This document shows positions 37,478-46,107 of a DNA stretch of 64,000 nucleotides, piece after piece (positions within the stretch are counted from its first letter, which is position 1; every line of letters starts with the position of its first letter). Source of the DNA: Streptomyces sp. NBC_01478 (GTDB lineage: Bacteria; Actinomycetota; Actinomycetes; Streptomycetales; Streptomycetaceae); assembly GCF_036227225.1 (NCBI RefSeq), contig NZ_CP109444.1, forward strand, positions 11,637,501-11,701,500, given 5' to 3'. Below the pieces are notes generated by a model that was given only the letters and a program-made list of their open reading frames with translations, was not told the DNA's origin and searched no databases. Both the position numbers and the translations under genes were made by a program.

Positions 37478-38395
37478 TCACGGACGAACGCGGATGATCG
37501 TCTTTCCCTTGCGTCGCTCGGTCGGATTGAGGGCGGCGACGGCATCGTCGAGGGGCGAGATGTTGTCGATGTTCGTCCGCAGCCGTCCGTCCCGCACCCG
37601 CTGCACGATCTCACCCAGTCCGGCACGATCGGCCTCGACGACGAAGTCCACCGCCAGGCCGGCAGCGGGCCGCGCCTCGACCGGGCCGACGATGGACACC
37701 AGCGTTCCTCCAGCCCTGACCAGGTCGGCGGACCGCTTCTGAATGCCGCCACCGATGACATCGAAGACCAGATCGACGCCACCCACGTCTTCCAGCGAGT
37801 CGTTCTCGAGGTCGACGAACTCATGCGCGCCGAAGTCGAGTGCCTTCTCACGGTCCGCGGCGCGTCCGGTGCCGATGACATGGGCGCCGGCCTCACGTGC
37901 GAGCTGGGTCACCATCGTCCCGACGGCCCCGGCCGCGCCATGGGCGAGGACGGTCTGGCCGGCCTGAAGGCGGCCGTGCTGGAACAGCCCCTGCCACGCG
38001 GTCAGCCCTGAGATCGGCAGGGAGGAGCCCACCGTGAAGTCGACGTCGCCGGGAAGCGGTGCGAGGTTGCGTGCTTCGATCGCCACGTACTCCGCCAGGG
38101 TGCCGTCACGGTGCCAGTCGGCGAGGCCGAACACCCGCTGCCCGACCGACAGCCCCGTCGTGCCGTAGCCGAGGGCGGTGACCACTCCGGCCAGCTCGTG
38201 GCCGGGGATCGACGGTGTCCTGTCACGGCCGGCGCGATCGGTCCAGGTCGATGGCCACTCCATCTCGGTCGGGACGAATCCCGACGCATGAATCCGGACG
38301 ACGACGTCGTTGATCGCTGCCTGCGGCTCGGGCCGCTCCACCAGAGTCATCCCGGCCGTTCCCCCGGCCTGGTCCGTCACCACGATCGCTTTCAT
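37478..38395 (-). CDS. NADPH:quinone reductase-like zinc-independent oxidoreductase
   Basis: 305 residues, medium-chain dehydrogenase family: GHELAGVVTALGYG, GLADWHRDGTLAEYVA, AHGAAGAVGTMVTQLAREAG (nucleotide site). No structural or catalytic zinc residues. ATG 38,395 is preferred over 38,416. Its promoter region (38,396-38,620) has no copy of the locus operator, so it may be outside the regulon. Confidence 0.84.
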   Translation of the reverse strand: MKAIVVTDQAGGTAGMTLVERPEPQAAINDVVVRIHASGFVPTEMEWPSTWTDRAGRDRTPSIPGHELAGVVTALGYGTTGLSVGQRVFGLADWHRDGTLAEYVAIEARNLAPLPGDVDFTVGSSLPISGLTAWQGLFQHGRLQAGQTVLAHGAAGAVGTMVTQLAREAGAHVIGTGRAADREKALDFGAHEFVDLENDSLEDVGGVDLVFDVIGGGIQKRSADLVRAGGTLVSIVGPVEARPAAGLAVDFVVEADRAGLGEIVQRVRDGRLRTNIDNISPLDDAVAALNPTERRKGKTIIRVRP

Positions 38396-38620
38396 GGGAA
38401 TCACTTCCTCGGCCATCTGCCTCTTCGGTGGAATTCTCGCAGGGATGGAAAGCCCGTTCGGCTATGCGAACGTCGTCATGTCTTCGACCTTAGGAGCGAA
38501 GTAGCCCAGGAGCGTGGTCCATTTCCATGGCAAATTCTTGGGCCACTCTGGGGCTCAGCCTGTACAAGCGGCTGGCGGAACCGGTCGAGGTCATGGCGCC
38601 GACCTCATGGGACGTCACAC
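38396..38620. other. intergenic region without a convincing gene
   Basis: 225 bases upstream of the oxidoreductase. Only very short reading frames are present (a 34-codon one on the minus strand from 38,593); none resembles a known protein. No operator copy seen. Confidence 0.4.
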
Positions 38621-39817
38621 CTAAACGACACCCCGCGCACGCAGTCCCGCGAGCTGATCCTCCGTCACCCCGGCCAGCCCGCACAGGACTTCGGCCGTGT
38701 GCTCGCCCAGCGCGGGCGGCGGGGCGTAGCCCTCGACCGGGGTCGCCGTGAGCCGTATCGGATTGGCGAGCAGGGGCAGTGGGCCCGACACCGGGTCGTC
38801 GACCTCGACCAGCATCCCCCGGTGCCGGATCTGGGGGTCGGCGAACACCTCGGGCATCTCGTTGAACGGGCCCGCCGGCACGTCGTGTTCGTCCAGGAGG
38901 GCCAGCCAGTCGTCCCGGGTCCGGGTGCGCATGATGGCTTCGAGGACCGGCAGGATCTCCTCCCGGTGGGTGATCCGGGCGGAGGTCGTGGCGAACCGGG
39001 GGTCCTGGAGCAGGTCGGTGCGGTCGGCCGCCGTGCAGAACGCGGCGAACTGCTTGTCGTTGCCCGCGACGAGGAACAGGGGCTTGTCCGCGCAGTGGAA
39101 GGCCTGGGAGGGGATTCCGCCGTAGCCGCCGTTGCCGCGCCGGCGCGGAACCTCCCCGGAGACCAGGTAGTTCATCGCGAAGTGCGACAGCGAGGCCAGC
39201 CCGCAGTCCAGCAGGGAGAGGTCGACGAACTGGCCCTCGCCGGTGGCGTCCCGGTGCCGCAGCGCCGCCAGGACGGCCGTCGAGGCGTACAGGCCGGTGA
39301 GGATGTCGACCATGCTGACGCCGACCTTCATCGGCTCGTCGGGGTGCCCGGAGACGCTCATCATCCCGGACATGGCCTGGAAGATGCCGTCGTATCCGGG
39401 GCGTCCGGCATAGGGGCCGGTCTGGCCGAAGCCGGTGACCGACAGATAGACCAGGCGCGGGTTGAGCGCCAGCAGGCTCTCGTGGTCGAGGCCGTACTTC
39501 GCCAGCGTCCCCGCGCGGAAGTTCTCCACCAGGACGTCCGAGCGGGCGGCGAGCGAGCGGATCAACTCCTGCCCCTCTGCGGTGGCGTGATTGACCGTCA
39601 CGGACCGCTTGTTGCGGTTGCATGAGAGGTAGAAGGCCGCGGTGTCCGTCCCCGGGGCGAACGGTGGACCGTACGTCCGTGAGTCGTCGCCGATGCCCGG
39701 CCGCTCGACCTTGATGACCTCCGCGCCGAGGTCGGCCAGCATCTGCGTGGCCAGCGGTGCCGCGAGGACGCGGGACAGGTCGAGGACGCGGATCCCGGCC
39801 AGGGCGGTCGACGGCAT
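38621..39817 (-). CDS. CaiB/BaiF family III CoA-transferase
   Basis: 398 residues: LAGIRVLDLSRVLAAPLATQ, MLADLGAEVIKVERPG, NKRSVTVNH, LVENFRAGTLAKYGL. ATG 39,817 has AGAGGGAG upstream; an in-frame start at 39,904 would read through the promoter region. Transfers CoA between acids or epimerises 2-methylacyl-CoA. Stands alone on the minus strand, divergent from the thioesterase operon at 39,964. Confidence 0.85.
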   Translation of the reverse strand: MPSTALAGIRVLDLSRVLAAPLATQMLADLGAEVIKVERPGIGDDSRTYGPPFAPGTDTAAFYLSCNRNKRSVTVNHATAEGQELIRSLAARSDVLVENFRAGTLAKYGLDHESLLALNPRLVYLSVTGFGQTGPYAGRPGYDGIFQAMSGMMSVSGHPDEPMKVGVSMVDILTGLYASTAVLAALRHRDATGEGQFVDLSLLDCGLASLSHFAMNYLVSGEVPRRRGNGGYGGIPSQAFHCADKPLFLVAGNDKQFAAFCTAADRTDLLQDPRFATTSARITHREEILPVLEAIMRTRTRDDWLALLDEHDVPAGPFNEMPEVFADPQIRHRGMLVEVDDPVSGPLPLLANPIRLTATPVEGYAPPPALGEHTAEVLCGLAGVTEDQLAGLRARGVV

Positions 39818-39847
39818 CGAGGTCTCCCTCTGTTCACAGGCATCGAA

Positions 39848-39933
39848 TGAGTTATATAAATAATACATCTGGCGCCCTGGCTGCGCCTTGGGTGATTGCT
39901 TCAACTATCCAATTCATGTAACTATATGGATCG
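39848..39933. promoter_or_regulatory. divergent promoter region with operator-like sites
   Basis: TAACTATATGGATCG at 39,919-39,933 is identical to 6157-6171, extending the ATAGTTAACTAT site there. A second AT-rich element GAGTTATATAAATAATAC (about 39,849-39,866) lies nearer the CoA-transferase start. One site for each direction is plausible. Confidence 0.45.
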
Positions 39934-39963
39934 GCTGACCGGCCGAGACCGGAGGGCGTGCGG

Positions 39964-40473
39964 ATGACCGTCGCGGCGAGGACCCTCACCGACCAGGAAC
40001 AGCGCGAACGCCGCGAGTGGTTCCGGTCCCGCTGGGAGCGCGGCGTCGCGTTCAACCGCCTCTGCCGGGTGCGCATGGTCCGCTGGGACCCCGACGGCGT
40101 CGAGGTCGTCCTTCCCTACGCCGAGCAACTCACGGCCCACGAAGGCGTCTTCCACGGCGGAGTGATCTCCGCGCTCATCGACACCGCGGGCGCGGGAGCC
40201 GTGATCGCCGGGCACGACTTCCAGAAGGGGAGTCTGCTCAGCACCGTCTCGATGTCGGTGCAGTACCTCGCGCCCGCCCGGGGCCCGGAGGCCGTCGCCT
40301 ACGCGCGCTGCGTCCGACGGGGCCGCAGGCTGCACTTCGCCGACGTCGACGTGATGACCGACGGGGTCGTCTGCGCCCGGGGACAGGTGGTGGTGACGAT
40401 CTCCGGCGAGCGACCAGGTGTCGGCGAACCCATCCACCCCATCGACGACATCGAACCGCTGACCGAGGAGTGA
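39964..40473 (+). CDS. PaaI-type hotdog thioesterase
   Basis: 169 residues, hotdog fold with the PaaI signature HEGVFHGGVISALIDTAGA (about residues 59-77) and SVQYLAPARG. Hydrolyses acyl-CoA, often to free CoA from dead-end thioesters. ATG 39,964 is chosen over GTG 39,958 because GGAGG is 8 bases from the ATG but only 2-3 from the GTG. First gene of a rightward six-gene operon to 44,896. Confidence 0.83.
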   Translation: MTVAARTLTDQEQRERREWFRSRWERGVAFNRLCRVRMVRWDPDGVEVVLPYAEQLTAHEGVFHGGVISALIDTAGAGAVIAGHDFQKGSLLSTVSMSVQYLAPARGPEAVAYARCVRRGRRLHFADVDVMTDGVVCARGQVVVTISGERPGVGEPIHPIDDIEPLTEE

Positions 40474-40477
40474 CGCG

Positions 40478-41323
40478 ATGCCCGACGAACCCGACCGGGA
40501 CCTGGTGCTGTACGAGGTCGACGAGGACGGTGTCGCCACCGTCACCCTCAACCGGCCCGAGCGCAAGAACGCGTGGAGCCTCCCCATGGAGCGCCGCTTC
40601 TTCGCCCTCCTGGACGAGGCCGCCACCGACCCCGCCGTCCGCATCGTGATCATCACCGGCGCCGGCCGGGCGTTCTGCCCCGGCATGGACGTCCAGCGGC
40701 TGGAGCAGAACGCGCAGCCGGGCCAGTCCCTCAACCTCCAGGCCCGCGTGCCCATGTACAGCAGGCGGAACATGCCCAAGCCGCTCATCGCGGCCGTCAA
40801 CGGCGCCTGCGCGGGCATCGGCCTGGTCCAGGCACTGATCTGCGACGTCCGCTTCGCTGCCCGCGGGGCGCGTTTCACCACCGCCTTCACCCGCCGCGGC
40901 CTCGCCGGCGAGTACAACCTCCCGTACGTGCTGCCCCGCGTCGTCGGCCTGGAGAACGCCCTCGACCTCCTCCTGTCCGGCCGCGTCTTCGACGCCGACG
41001 AGGCGAAGCAACTCGGCCTCGTCAGCCGGGTGGTGGAGCCGGAGGACCTCCTTGACGCGGCCCGCGCCTACGCCCGCGACATCGCCCGCAACTGCTCACC
41101 GCGCGCGATGGCCGTCGTACGGCATCAGGTGTACGGCGATCTCGACCGGCCCTTCACCGAGGCGCTCGCCCGCTCCTACTCCGCGATGGAGTTCTTCGCG
41201 GGCTCGCCGGACTTCCGCGAAGGGGTGGCCAGCTTCGTGGAAAAACGGGAGCCCAAGTTCGAGGGACTGCCCCCGGACTTCGACCCGGACGAGGCCACCC
41301 GCGACGCGTTCCTGCCGTACTGA
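40478..41323 (+). CDS. enoyl-CoA hydratase/isomerase (crotonase family)
   Basis: 281 residues: LNRPERKNAWSLPMERRFF, GAGRAFCPGMDVQRLE, AAVNGACAGIGLVQALICD, RRGLAGEYNLPYVLPRVVG, tail FxEKREPKFEGLPPDFDP. Shares GMD and AVNGACAGIG with the crotonase at 47,081, forming a distinct pair within the six of this locus. Confidence 0.85.
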   Translation: MPDEPDRDLVLYEVDEDGVATVTLNRPERKNAWSLPMERRFFALLDEAATDPAVRIVIITGAGRAFCPGMDVQRLEQNAQPGQSLNLQARVPMYSRRNMPKPLIAAVNGACAGIGLVQALICDVRFAARGARFTTAFTRRGLAGEYNLPYVLPRVVGLENALDLLLSGRVFDADEAKQLGLVSRVVEPEDLLDAARAYARDIARNCSPRAMAVVRHQVYGDLDRPFTEALARSYSAMEFFAGSPDFREGVASFVEKREPKFEGLPPDFDPDEATRDAFLPY

Positions 41324-41368
41324 CCGAGGAGAAGGACCGCTTCTGTGCGCACTGACCGAGGAGAAGGA
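41319..41368 (+). repeat. direct duplication carrying the ribosome-binding site
   Basis: ACTGACCGAGGAGAAGGA occurs at 41,319-41,336 and again at 41,351-41,368, a 32-base period. The first copy spans the stop codon of the hydratase; the second gives the GAGGAGAAGGA ribosome-binding site directly before the ATG at 41,371. Confidence 0.8.
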
Positions 41369-41370
41369 AG

Positions 41371-41823
41371 ATGACAGGGCAGCCGTTCCCCGTCGAGGCC
41401 GGGCACATCATGATGTTCGCCCGGGCCATCGGTGACGAGAACCCGGACTACGCCGGCGAGACCGCGCTCGCACCGCCCACCTTCACCATGGCGAGCGCCC
41501 ACCACGATCCCGACTACCGGCTGCGGCCCAAGCCGGGGGAGGAGTGGTTCGGGTCCGGCGCCGGGCCCGGCGTGATGCCCGAGGGCGGTGGCGGGCTGCA
41601 CGCCGAGCAGCACTTCGAGTACCACCGGCCGGTGCGCGCGGGGGAGACCTTGTACGCCACCACCGTTGCCGGACGCAGGTGGGAGAAGCGGGGCCGCACC
41701 GGCCTGCTGCTGTTCAGCGAGCGCATCACCGAGTACCGGGACGCCGACGGCGAACCGGTCGTCAGCGCCCGCACCGTGGCCGTCGTGCCCGAGGGCCCCG
41801 CAACCCGGAAGGACGCCCGATGA
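41371..41823 (+). CDS. FAS1-like dehydratase (MaoC N-terminal type hotdog)
   Basis: 150 residues; begins MTGQPFPVEAGHIMMFARAI with IGDENPDYAG and PPTFTMASAHH, the form seen in one subunit of two-part MaoC enoyl-CoA hydratases (ChsH-type). Overlaps the canonical MaoC gene that follows (ATGA), so the two probably form a heterodimer hydrating a bulky enoyl-CoA. Confidence 0.8.
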   Translation: MTGQPFPVEAGHIMMFARAIGDENPDYAGETALAPPTFTMASAHHDPDYRLRPKPGEEWFGSGAGPGVMPEGGGGLHAEQHFEYHRPVRAGETLYATTVAGRRWEKRGRTGLLLFSERITEYRDADGEPVVSARTVAVVPEGPATRKDAR

Positions 41824-42242
41824 GCCTGAGCGTCGACGACGTCAAGGTCGGCGAGACCCGCGAGAGCGTGCTGGTCGACGACCTCAAGCGCACCCGGATC
41901 GTCCAATACGCGGGCGCGTCCGGCGACTTCAACCCGCTGCACACCGACGAGCGGTTCGCCACCGAGGTCGCGGGATACCCCGGCGTCTTCGCCCACGGCA
42001 TGCTGACGATGGGCATGACGGGACGCGTCCTGACCGACTGGGTCGGCGTCGAGGCACTGCTGACCTTCGGGGTGCGCTTCAAGGCCCAGGTGTGGCCCGG
42101 CGACACCCTGACCGCCACGGCGACCGTCGAGTCGCTCGAGGACACGCCGGACGGCCCGGTCGCCCACTTCTCGCTGCGAACCGTCACCCAGGACGGCGCC
42201 GAGGTGGTCACCGGCACCGCTTCGGCCCTACTGGAGCCCTGA
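41820..42242 (+). CDS. MaoC-like hydratase
   Basis: 140 residues. The hydratase-2 motif YAGASGDFNPLHTDERFA includes the catalytic Asp and His (D37 and H42 region), then GVFAHGMLTMGMTGRVL and VWPGDTLTATA. R-specific enoyl-CoA hydratase half; partner of the preceding gene. Five bases before the ligase start. Confidence 0.83.
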   Translation: MSLSVDDVKVGETRESVLVDDLKRTRIVQYAGASGDFNPLHTDERFATEVAGYPGVFAHGMLTMGMTGRVLTDWVGVEALLTFGVRFKAQVWPGDTLTATATVESLEDTPDGPVAHFSLRTVTQDGAEVVTGTASALLEP

Positions 42243-42246
42243 ACCG

Positions 42247-43698
42247 GTGGGCGGCGAGGCGGAGTTCACCTGGACGGCGACGGTCGTCGCCGCCTACGAC
42301 CACTCCCGTCCCGCCGTCCGGTTCGGTGACCTCACCTGGACCGGACACGAACTCCTAGACCGGGCGGCCGGCGCCGCGGACTGGCTGGACACCCTCGGCC
42401 TCGATCCCGGCGCCCCGGTACCCGCCCTGGCTACCACCTCCGCCGACGCCCTCGCGCTGGTCATCGGCGGCGCCGGGTCCGGCCACCCGCTCGCCCCGCT
42501 CGGCGTCCGTATGACGCCGTACGAGATCGCGGCCGTGGTCGAGGCATCCGGGGCCCAACTCCTCGTCGCGCAGCCAGAGTTCGCCGAACTCGGCGAACAG
42601 GTCGCCGAGCTGTCCGGCCGCCGCGCCCTCGTCGTCCCCGAACTCCGCCCGAGCACCAGGCCGTTGACCGCCGAGCCGGACGACCTCGCCGTCGTCCTGC
42701 ACACCTCCGGCACGACAGGACTCCCCAAGCCCGTCCGCATGACCCAACGCCGCCTGGCCGCCCGCGCCCGCGTCAACGGCCGCCTCTGCACGCTCGATCC
42801 GGACGGTTTCTACGGGGGCAGCGCCCCCTTCCACCACATCGCCGGCCTCGGCAACATCGCCGTCGCGCTGGCCGCGGGTGCGCTGATCACCGGCCTGCCC
42901 CGCTTCACCGTCGAGGGCTGGGCCCTGCTGCGCGCACTCGGCGTCACCCACACCAGCATGGTCCCGGCGATGCTGGAGACCCTGCTGACGGCAGGCCAGG
43001 CGCACCACGAGACGCTGCGGGTCCTTCAGTACGGCGGTGCACCCGTACGCCCCGGCACCCTGCGGCGGACGTACGAGGCGATGCCCGGCGTCCGCATGCT
43101 CAACATGTTCGGGCAGACCGAGGGCTCGCCCATCAGCGTGCTCACCCCCGAGGACCACCGGGAGGCCGTCGCCGGCCGCACCGAACTGCTGCGGTCCGTG
43201 GGACGGCCCGCTCCCGGTGTCGAGCTGCGGGTGCGGGACACGGGACCGGACGGCGTCGGCGAGATCCACGCCCGCGCCGACCATTTCTTCCGGATCGACG
43301 CCGAAGGATGGCTGCACAGCGGCGACTTGGGCCGAGTGGCGCCCGACGGCTACCTGTACCTGTACGGCCGCGGCACCGACATGATCATCCGGGGTGGTGA
43401 GAACGTCCACCCGCTGGAGGTCGAGACCGTCCTGGCCGCCCACCCCGGCGTCGCGGACGTGGCCGTCACGGGCGCCCCCGACGAACGGCTCGGCCAGACC
43501 GTCGTCGCCTTCGTCGTGCCGGCCGACCCCGACGCCCCGCCCGAACCCGCCTCGCTCAGGGCGCACGCCCGCACCCGGCTGTCCGGATTCAAGGTCCCCG
43601 TCCGCTGGTGGTTCGTGGACCACCTGCCGCGCAACGCCAACGGCAAGGTCGTACGGCAGCGACTGCGCGAGCCCGGCCAAGGAGAAGCCCATGACTGA
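42247..43698 (+). CDS. AMP-forming acyl-CoA ligase (FadD-like)
   Basis: 483 residues, canonical ANL ligase: phosphate loop LHTSGTTGLPKPVRMT (about 156-171), MFGQTEGSP, GWLHSGDLGRVAPDGYLYLYGR, C-terminal RNANGKVVRQRL with the catalytic Lys. GTG start 42,247. Its end overlaps the next gene by 8 bases. The most conventional of the three ligases here. Confidence 0.86.
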   Translation: MGGEAEFTWTATVVAAYDHSRPAVRFGDLTWTGHELLDRAAGAADWLDTLGLDPGAPVPALATTSADALALVIGGAGSGHPLAPLGVRMTPYEIAAVVEASGAQLLVAQPEFAELGEQVAELSGRRALVVPELRPSTRPLTAEPDDLAVVLHTSGTTGLPKPVRMTQRRLAARARVNGRLCTLDPDGFYGGSAPFHHIAGLGNIAVALAAGALITGLPRFTVEGWALLRALGVTHTSMVPAMLETLLTAGQAHHETLRVLQYGGAPVRPGTLRRTYEAMPGVRMLNMFGQTEGSPISVLTPEDHREAVAGRTELLRSVGRPAPGVELRVRDTGPDGVGEIHARADHFFRIDAEGWLHSGDLGRVAPDGYLYLYGRGTDMIIRGGENVHPLEVETVLAAHPGVADVAVTGAPDERLGQTVVAFVVPADPDAPPEPASLRAHARTRLSGFKVPVRWWFVDHLPRNANGKVVRQRLREPGQGEAHD

Positions 43699-44896
43699 CC
43701 ACTCCGTCGTCGACCCGGAGAGCGTGGGGGTGGACCCGCACCGGCTGGACGTCCTGCTGCGCCGGATCCGGCTGGAGGTCGAGCACGGACCGCTGCCGTC
43801 GGCGCAGGTCGCCGTCGCCCGGGGCGGTCGCCTGGTGGCGTTCGAGACCTGGGGGGATGCCGGCCCGGACACCCGATACGTCCTGCAGTCCGTCGGGCGG
43901 TCGATCGTCGCCGGGGTCGTGTGGAAGCTGCTCGGCGAGGGACTTCTGCACCTGGACGAGCAAGTCGCCGCGATCATCCCGGAGTTCGCGCCGAACGGGA
44001 AGGAGACGGTGACCGTCGAGCAGGTGCTCACGCACACCGCCGGGTTCCCCTTCGCACCCCTCGGCTACCCGAAGATGCTGGACCGCGAGCAGCGGCTCGC
44101 CGCCTTCGGGCGCTGGCGGCTCGACACCCCGCCCGGCACCCGCTTCCAGTTCCATCTCACCGCCGCCGCGTGGCTGATCGCCGAGATCGTCGAGCGGCGC
44201 ACGGGGCTGCCCTTCGCCGACTACCTCCACGAGCGGATCGCCCGGCCGCTGGGCCTCACCTCGATCGAACTCGGCGTCCCGGTCGACCAACAGCCGGGCA
44301 CCGTCGCTCCGATGACCGCCACCGACCGCACCGACGACACCCAGGAACCCGACCCCTGGGGACCGTGGTACCTCGCCGACCCCCGCGTCCTGGCGGCCGG
44401 CGAGCCCAGCCACGCCCTGGTCGCCACCGCCGCCGATGTCGCCCTGTACTTCCAGGCGTTGGAGCACTCGGGCCTCTGGAAGCCGGAGGCGGTGGCGGAG
44501 GGCACAAGGATCCGGCTGACCCAACTCCCGTACGGGGAGCAGATCTACGGGGGTGGCGGCAACAGGCGTACCAGCATGGGCCTGTTCGTGACGGTGGCCG
44601 GTCCGGACGCCGGCAGCCAACTACCGTCCACCGGCTCGCCGTTGCTCTTCGGCAGCGCGGGTGCCGCCTACCAACTCGGCTTCATGGACCCGGAGTCCGG
44701 CCTGTCCTTCGCCTGCCTGAGCAACGGCTATCCGCTCGCCGGCTACGACCACTCCCGGCGTGGCACGGCGCTGCTCACCAACATCGCGAACCTGGCGGGG
44801 GCAAGCGGGGTTCAGCGGCTGATCAGTTGCTGCGCGTTGTTGTACATGATGTCGTCCTGGACCGACTCGTCCAGCTCCGCGAGGAGCTTGCGGTAG
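43691..44896 (+). CDS. serine beta-lactamase/esterase-fold protein with altered active site
   Basis: 401 residues of the class C beta-lactamase-like family (PF00144): VLTHTAGFPFAPLGYP, FADYLHERIARPLGLTSIELG, MGLFVTV, and a C-terminal GSPLLFGSAGAAYQLGF. The SxxK catalytic motif reads SVGR (Ser67, Arg70) and the YxN motif reads FHL (154-156). The nucleophile Ser is present but its Lys and Tyr helpers are not. Whether it is an esterase with another mechanism or a non-enzymatic partner is open. ATG 43,691 overlaps the ligase end; its 3' end runs 85 bases into the convergent amidohydrolase gene. Confidence 0.75.
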   Translation: MTDHSVVDPESVGVDPHRLDVLLRRIRLEVEHGPLPSAQVAVARGGRLVAFETWGDAGPDTRYVLQSVGRSIVAGVVWKLLGEGLLHLDEQVAAIIPEFAPNGKETVTVEQVLTHTAGFPFAPLGYPKMLDREQRLAAFGRWRLDTPPGTRFQFHLTAAAWLIAEIVERRTGLPFADYLHERIARPLGLTSIELGVPVDQQPGTVAPMTATDRTDDTQEPDPWGPWYLADPRVLAAGEPSHALVATAADVALYFQALEHSGLWKPEAVAEGTRIRLTQLPYGEQIYGGGGNRRTSMGLFVTVAGPDAGSQLPSTGSPLLFGSAGAAYQLGFMDPESGLSFACLSNGYPLAGYDHSRRGTALLTNIANLAGASGVQRLISCCALLYMMSSWTDSSSSARSLR

Positions 44897-45993
44897 TCGG
44901 CCGGGTTGGCGATGCCCTCCGCGTGCGGGAAGTCCGAGCCCATCACGATCGACTCGTGGTAGCCGAGCCGCTTGACCAGGCTCGGGATGTCGTCCTCCGG
45001 ATAGGGCACCACACGGATGTGCTTACGGAACACCTGGCTGGGGCGCTCCGCCAACTGGCCGCCGATCCAAGGGCCGTTGCGGCCCATGCCGCGGCTCTTG
45101 TCCATGTGCCGGACGAAGTGGGGCACCCACTCGGCGCCGAACTCCGAGACCAGGACGTTGATGTCGGGGAAGCGCCCGAAGAGGTTGTCGAAGATCAGCG
45201 CGGACAGCGTCTCCTCGATCGGGCGCTGGCCGTAGGTGTTCATCCACTGCCAGGCCGACATCCGGAAGTGGATCGGGCTCGCGTCGTGGCCCCAGGCGGG
45301 GGCGACGTTCGAGTTGTAGTAGAACTCGCTGATGTGGTAGCAGACGCTGGCCTTGGCCTCGTTGACCAGTTTCCAGAACGGGTCGAAGTACGGGTCGCCC
45401 GGCGAGCGGCCGTACTGCGGCCCGGTCGGCAGCATGATGAACCGGGCGCCCTTGTCCAGGACGTACTCCAGTTCCTTGACCGCGCTGTCCAGGTCGCGCA
45501 GCGACAGCAGCGCGGGGGAGTAGATGCGGTCCTGGTGGTTGAAGCCCCACACCTCGTTCATATAGCGGTTGAACGAGTGGTAGTTGGCGTAGAGCGGCTC
45601 GACGCCCTGCACGTACTCCTCGGCGACCAGTGCCCAGCCGCCCGGGTAGATGATCGTCTGGTCCAGGCCCTGCTCGTCCATCACGCGCAGCCGGGCCTCA
45701 CGGTTCTGGTACGACTCGTGCATCGGCTCGAACTGGTACGTCTCGTCGGGGTTGCCCGAGGCCATCGCCTTGAGCATCTCCTTGAGCGAGCCGGGCCGGT
45801 AGACCTGCCCGAACTCCGGCTCCAGACAGACCACGATCCGGTCCCCGGCCAGGATGACCTCGCGGCCGTCCGGGAGTGTCACCGGGGCCACCGCCTGGCC
45901 GAGGAACTCCTTCGGGAGGTAGCGGGTGAAGGAGTCCCGTTCCTCGTACATGTGCTGGTCGCAGTCGAAGATTCGCTTGCGCTGTTCGGCCAT
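44812..45993 (-). CDS. amidohydrolase family 2
   Basis: 393 residues, metal-dependent TIM-barrel family: FDCDQHMYEERDS (residues 9-21), VCYHISEFYYNS mid-protein, and MGSDFPHAEGIANP carrying the late metal-site Asp. Only distantly like the amidohydrolase at 3155, so probably a different step. Its own promoter region contains an operator copy (46,034). Confidence 0.82.
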   Translation of the reverse strand: MAEQRKRIFDCDQHMYEERDSFTRYLPKEFLGQAVAPVTLPDGREVILAGDRIVVCLEPEFGQVYRPGSLKEMLKAMASGNPDETYQFEPMHESYQNREARLRVMDEQGLDQTIIYPGGWALVAEEYVQGVEPLYANYHSFNRYMNEVWGFNHQDRIYSPALLSLRDLDSAVKELEYVLDKGARFIMLPTGPQYGRSPGDPYFDPFWKLVNEAKASVCYHISEFYYNSNVAPAWGHDASPIHFRMSAWQWMNTYGQRPIEETLSALIFDNLFGRFPDINVLVSEFGAEWVPHFVRHMDKSRGMGRNGPWIGGQLAERPSQVFRKHIRVVPYPEDDIPSLVKRLGYHESIVMGSDFPHAEGIANPADYRKLLAELDESVQDDIMYNNAQQLISR

Positions 45994-46033
45994 GGCCGTC
46001 GCCTCCGGACCCCAGATCTATTCAGTACGCCTC

Positions 46034-46051
46034 CTATAATTATCTAACTGT
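46034..46051. promoter_or_regulatory. putative regulon operator, 18-mer shared with 33,777
   Basis: CTATAATTATCTAACTGT, identical over 18 bases to 33,777-33,794, followed in both by TNTCG. It is 40 bases upstream of the amidohydrolase start. Confidence 0.55.
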
Positions 46052-46107
46052 TTCGGAGGCGCAAGGGGTGAGGGTGGGAACGGCTCGGTGATCCTCGATC
46101 CGCCCGG

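Noticed and set aside
38490..38593. Small minus-strand frame (34 codons) as a regulator
   Set aside because: No recognisable HTH, no clear ribosome-binding site, and too short to support.
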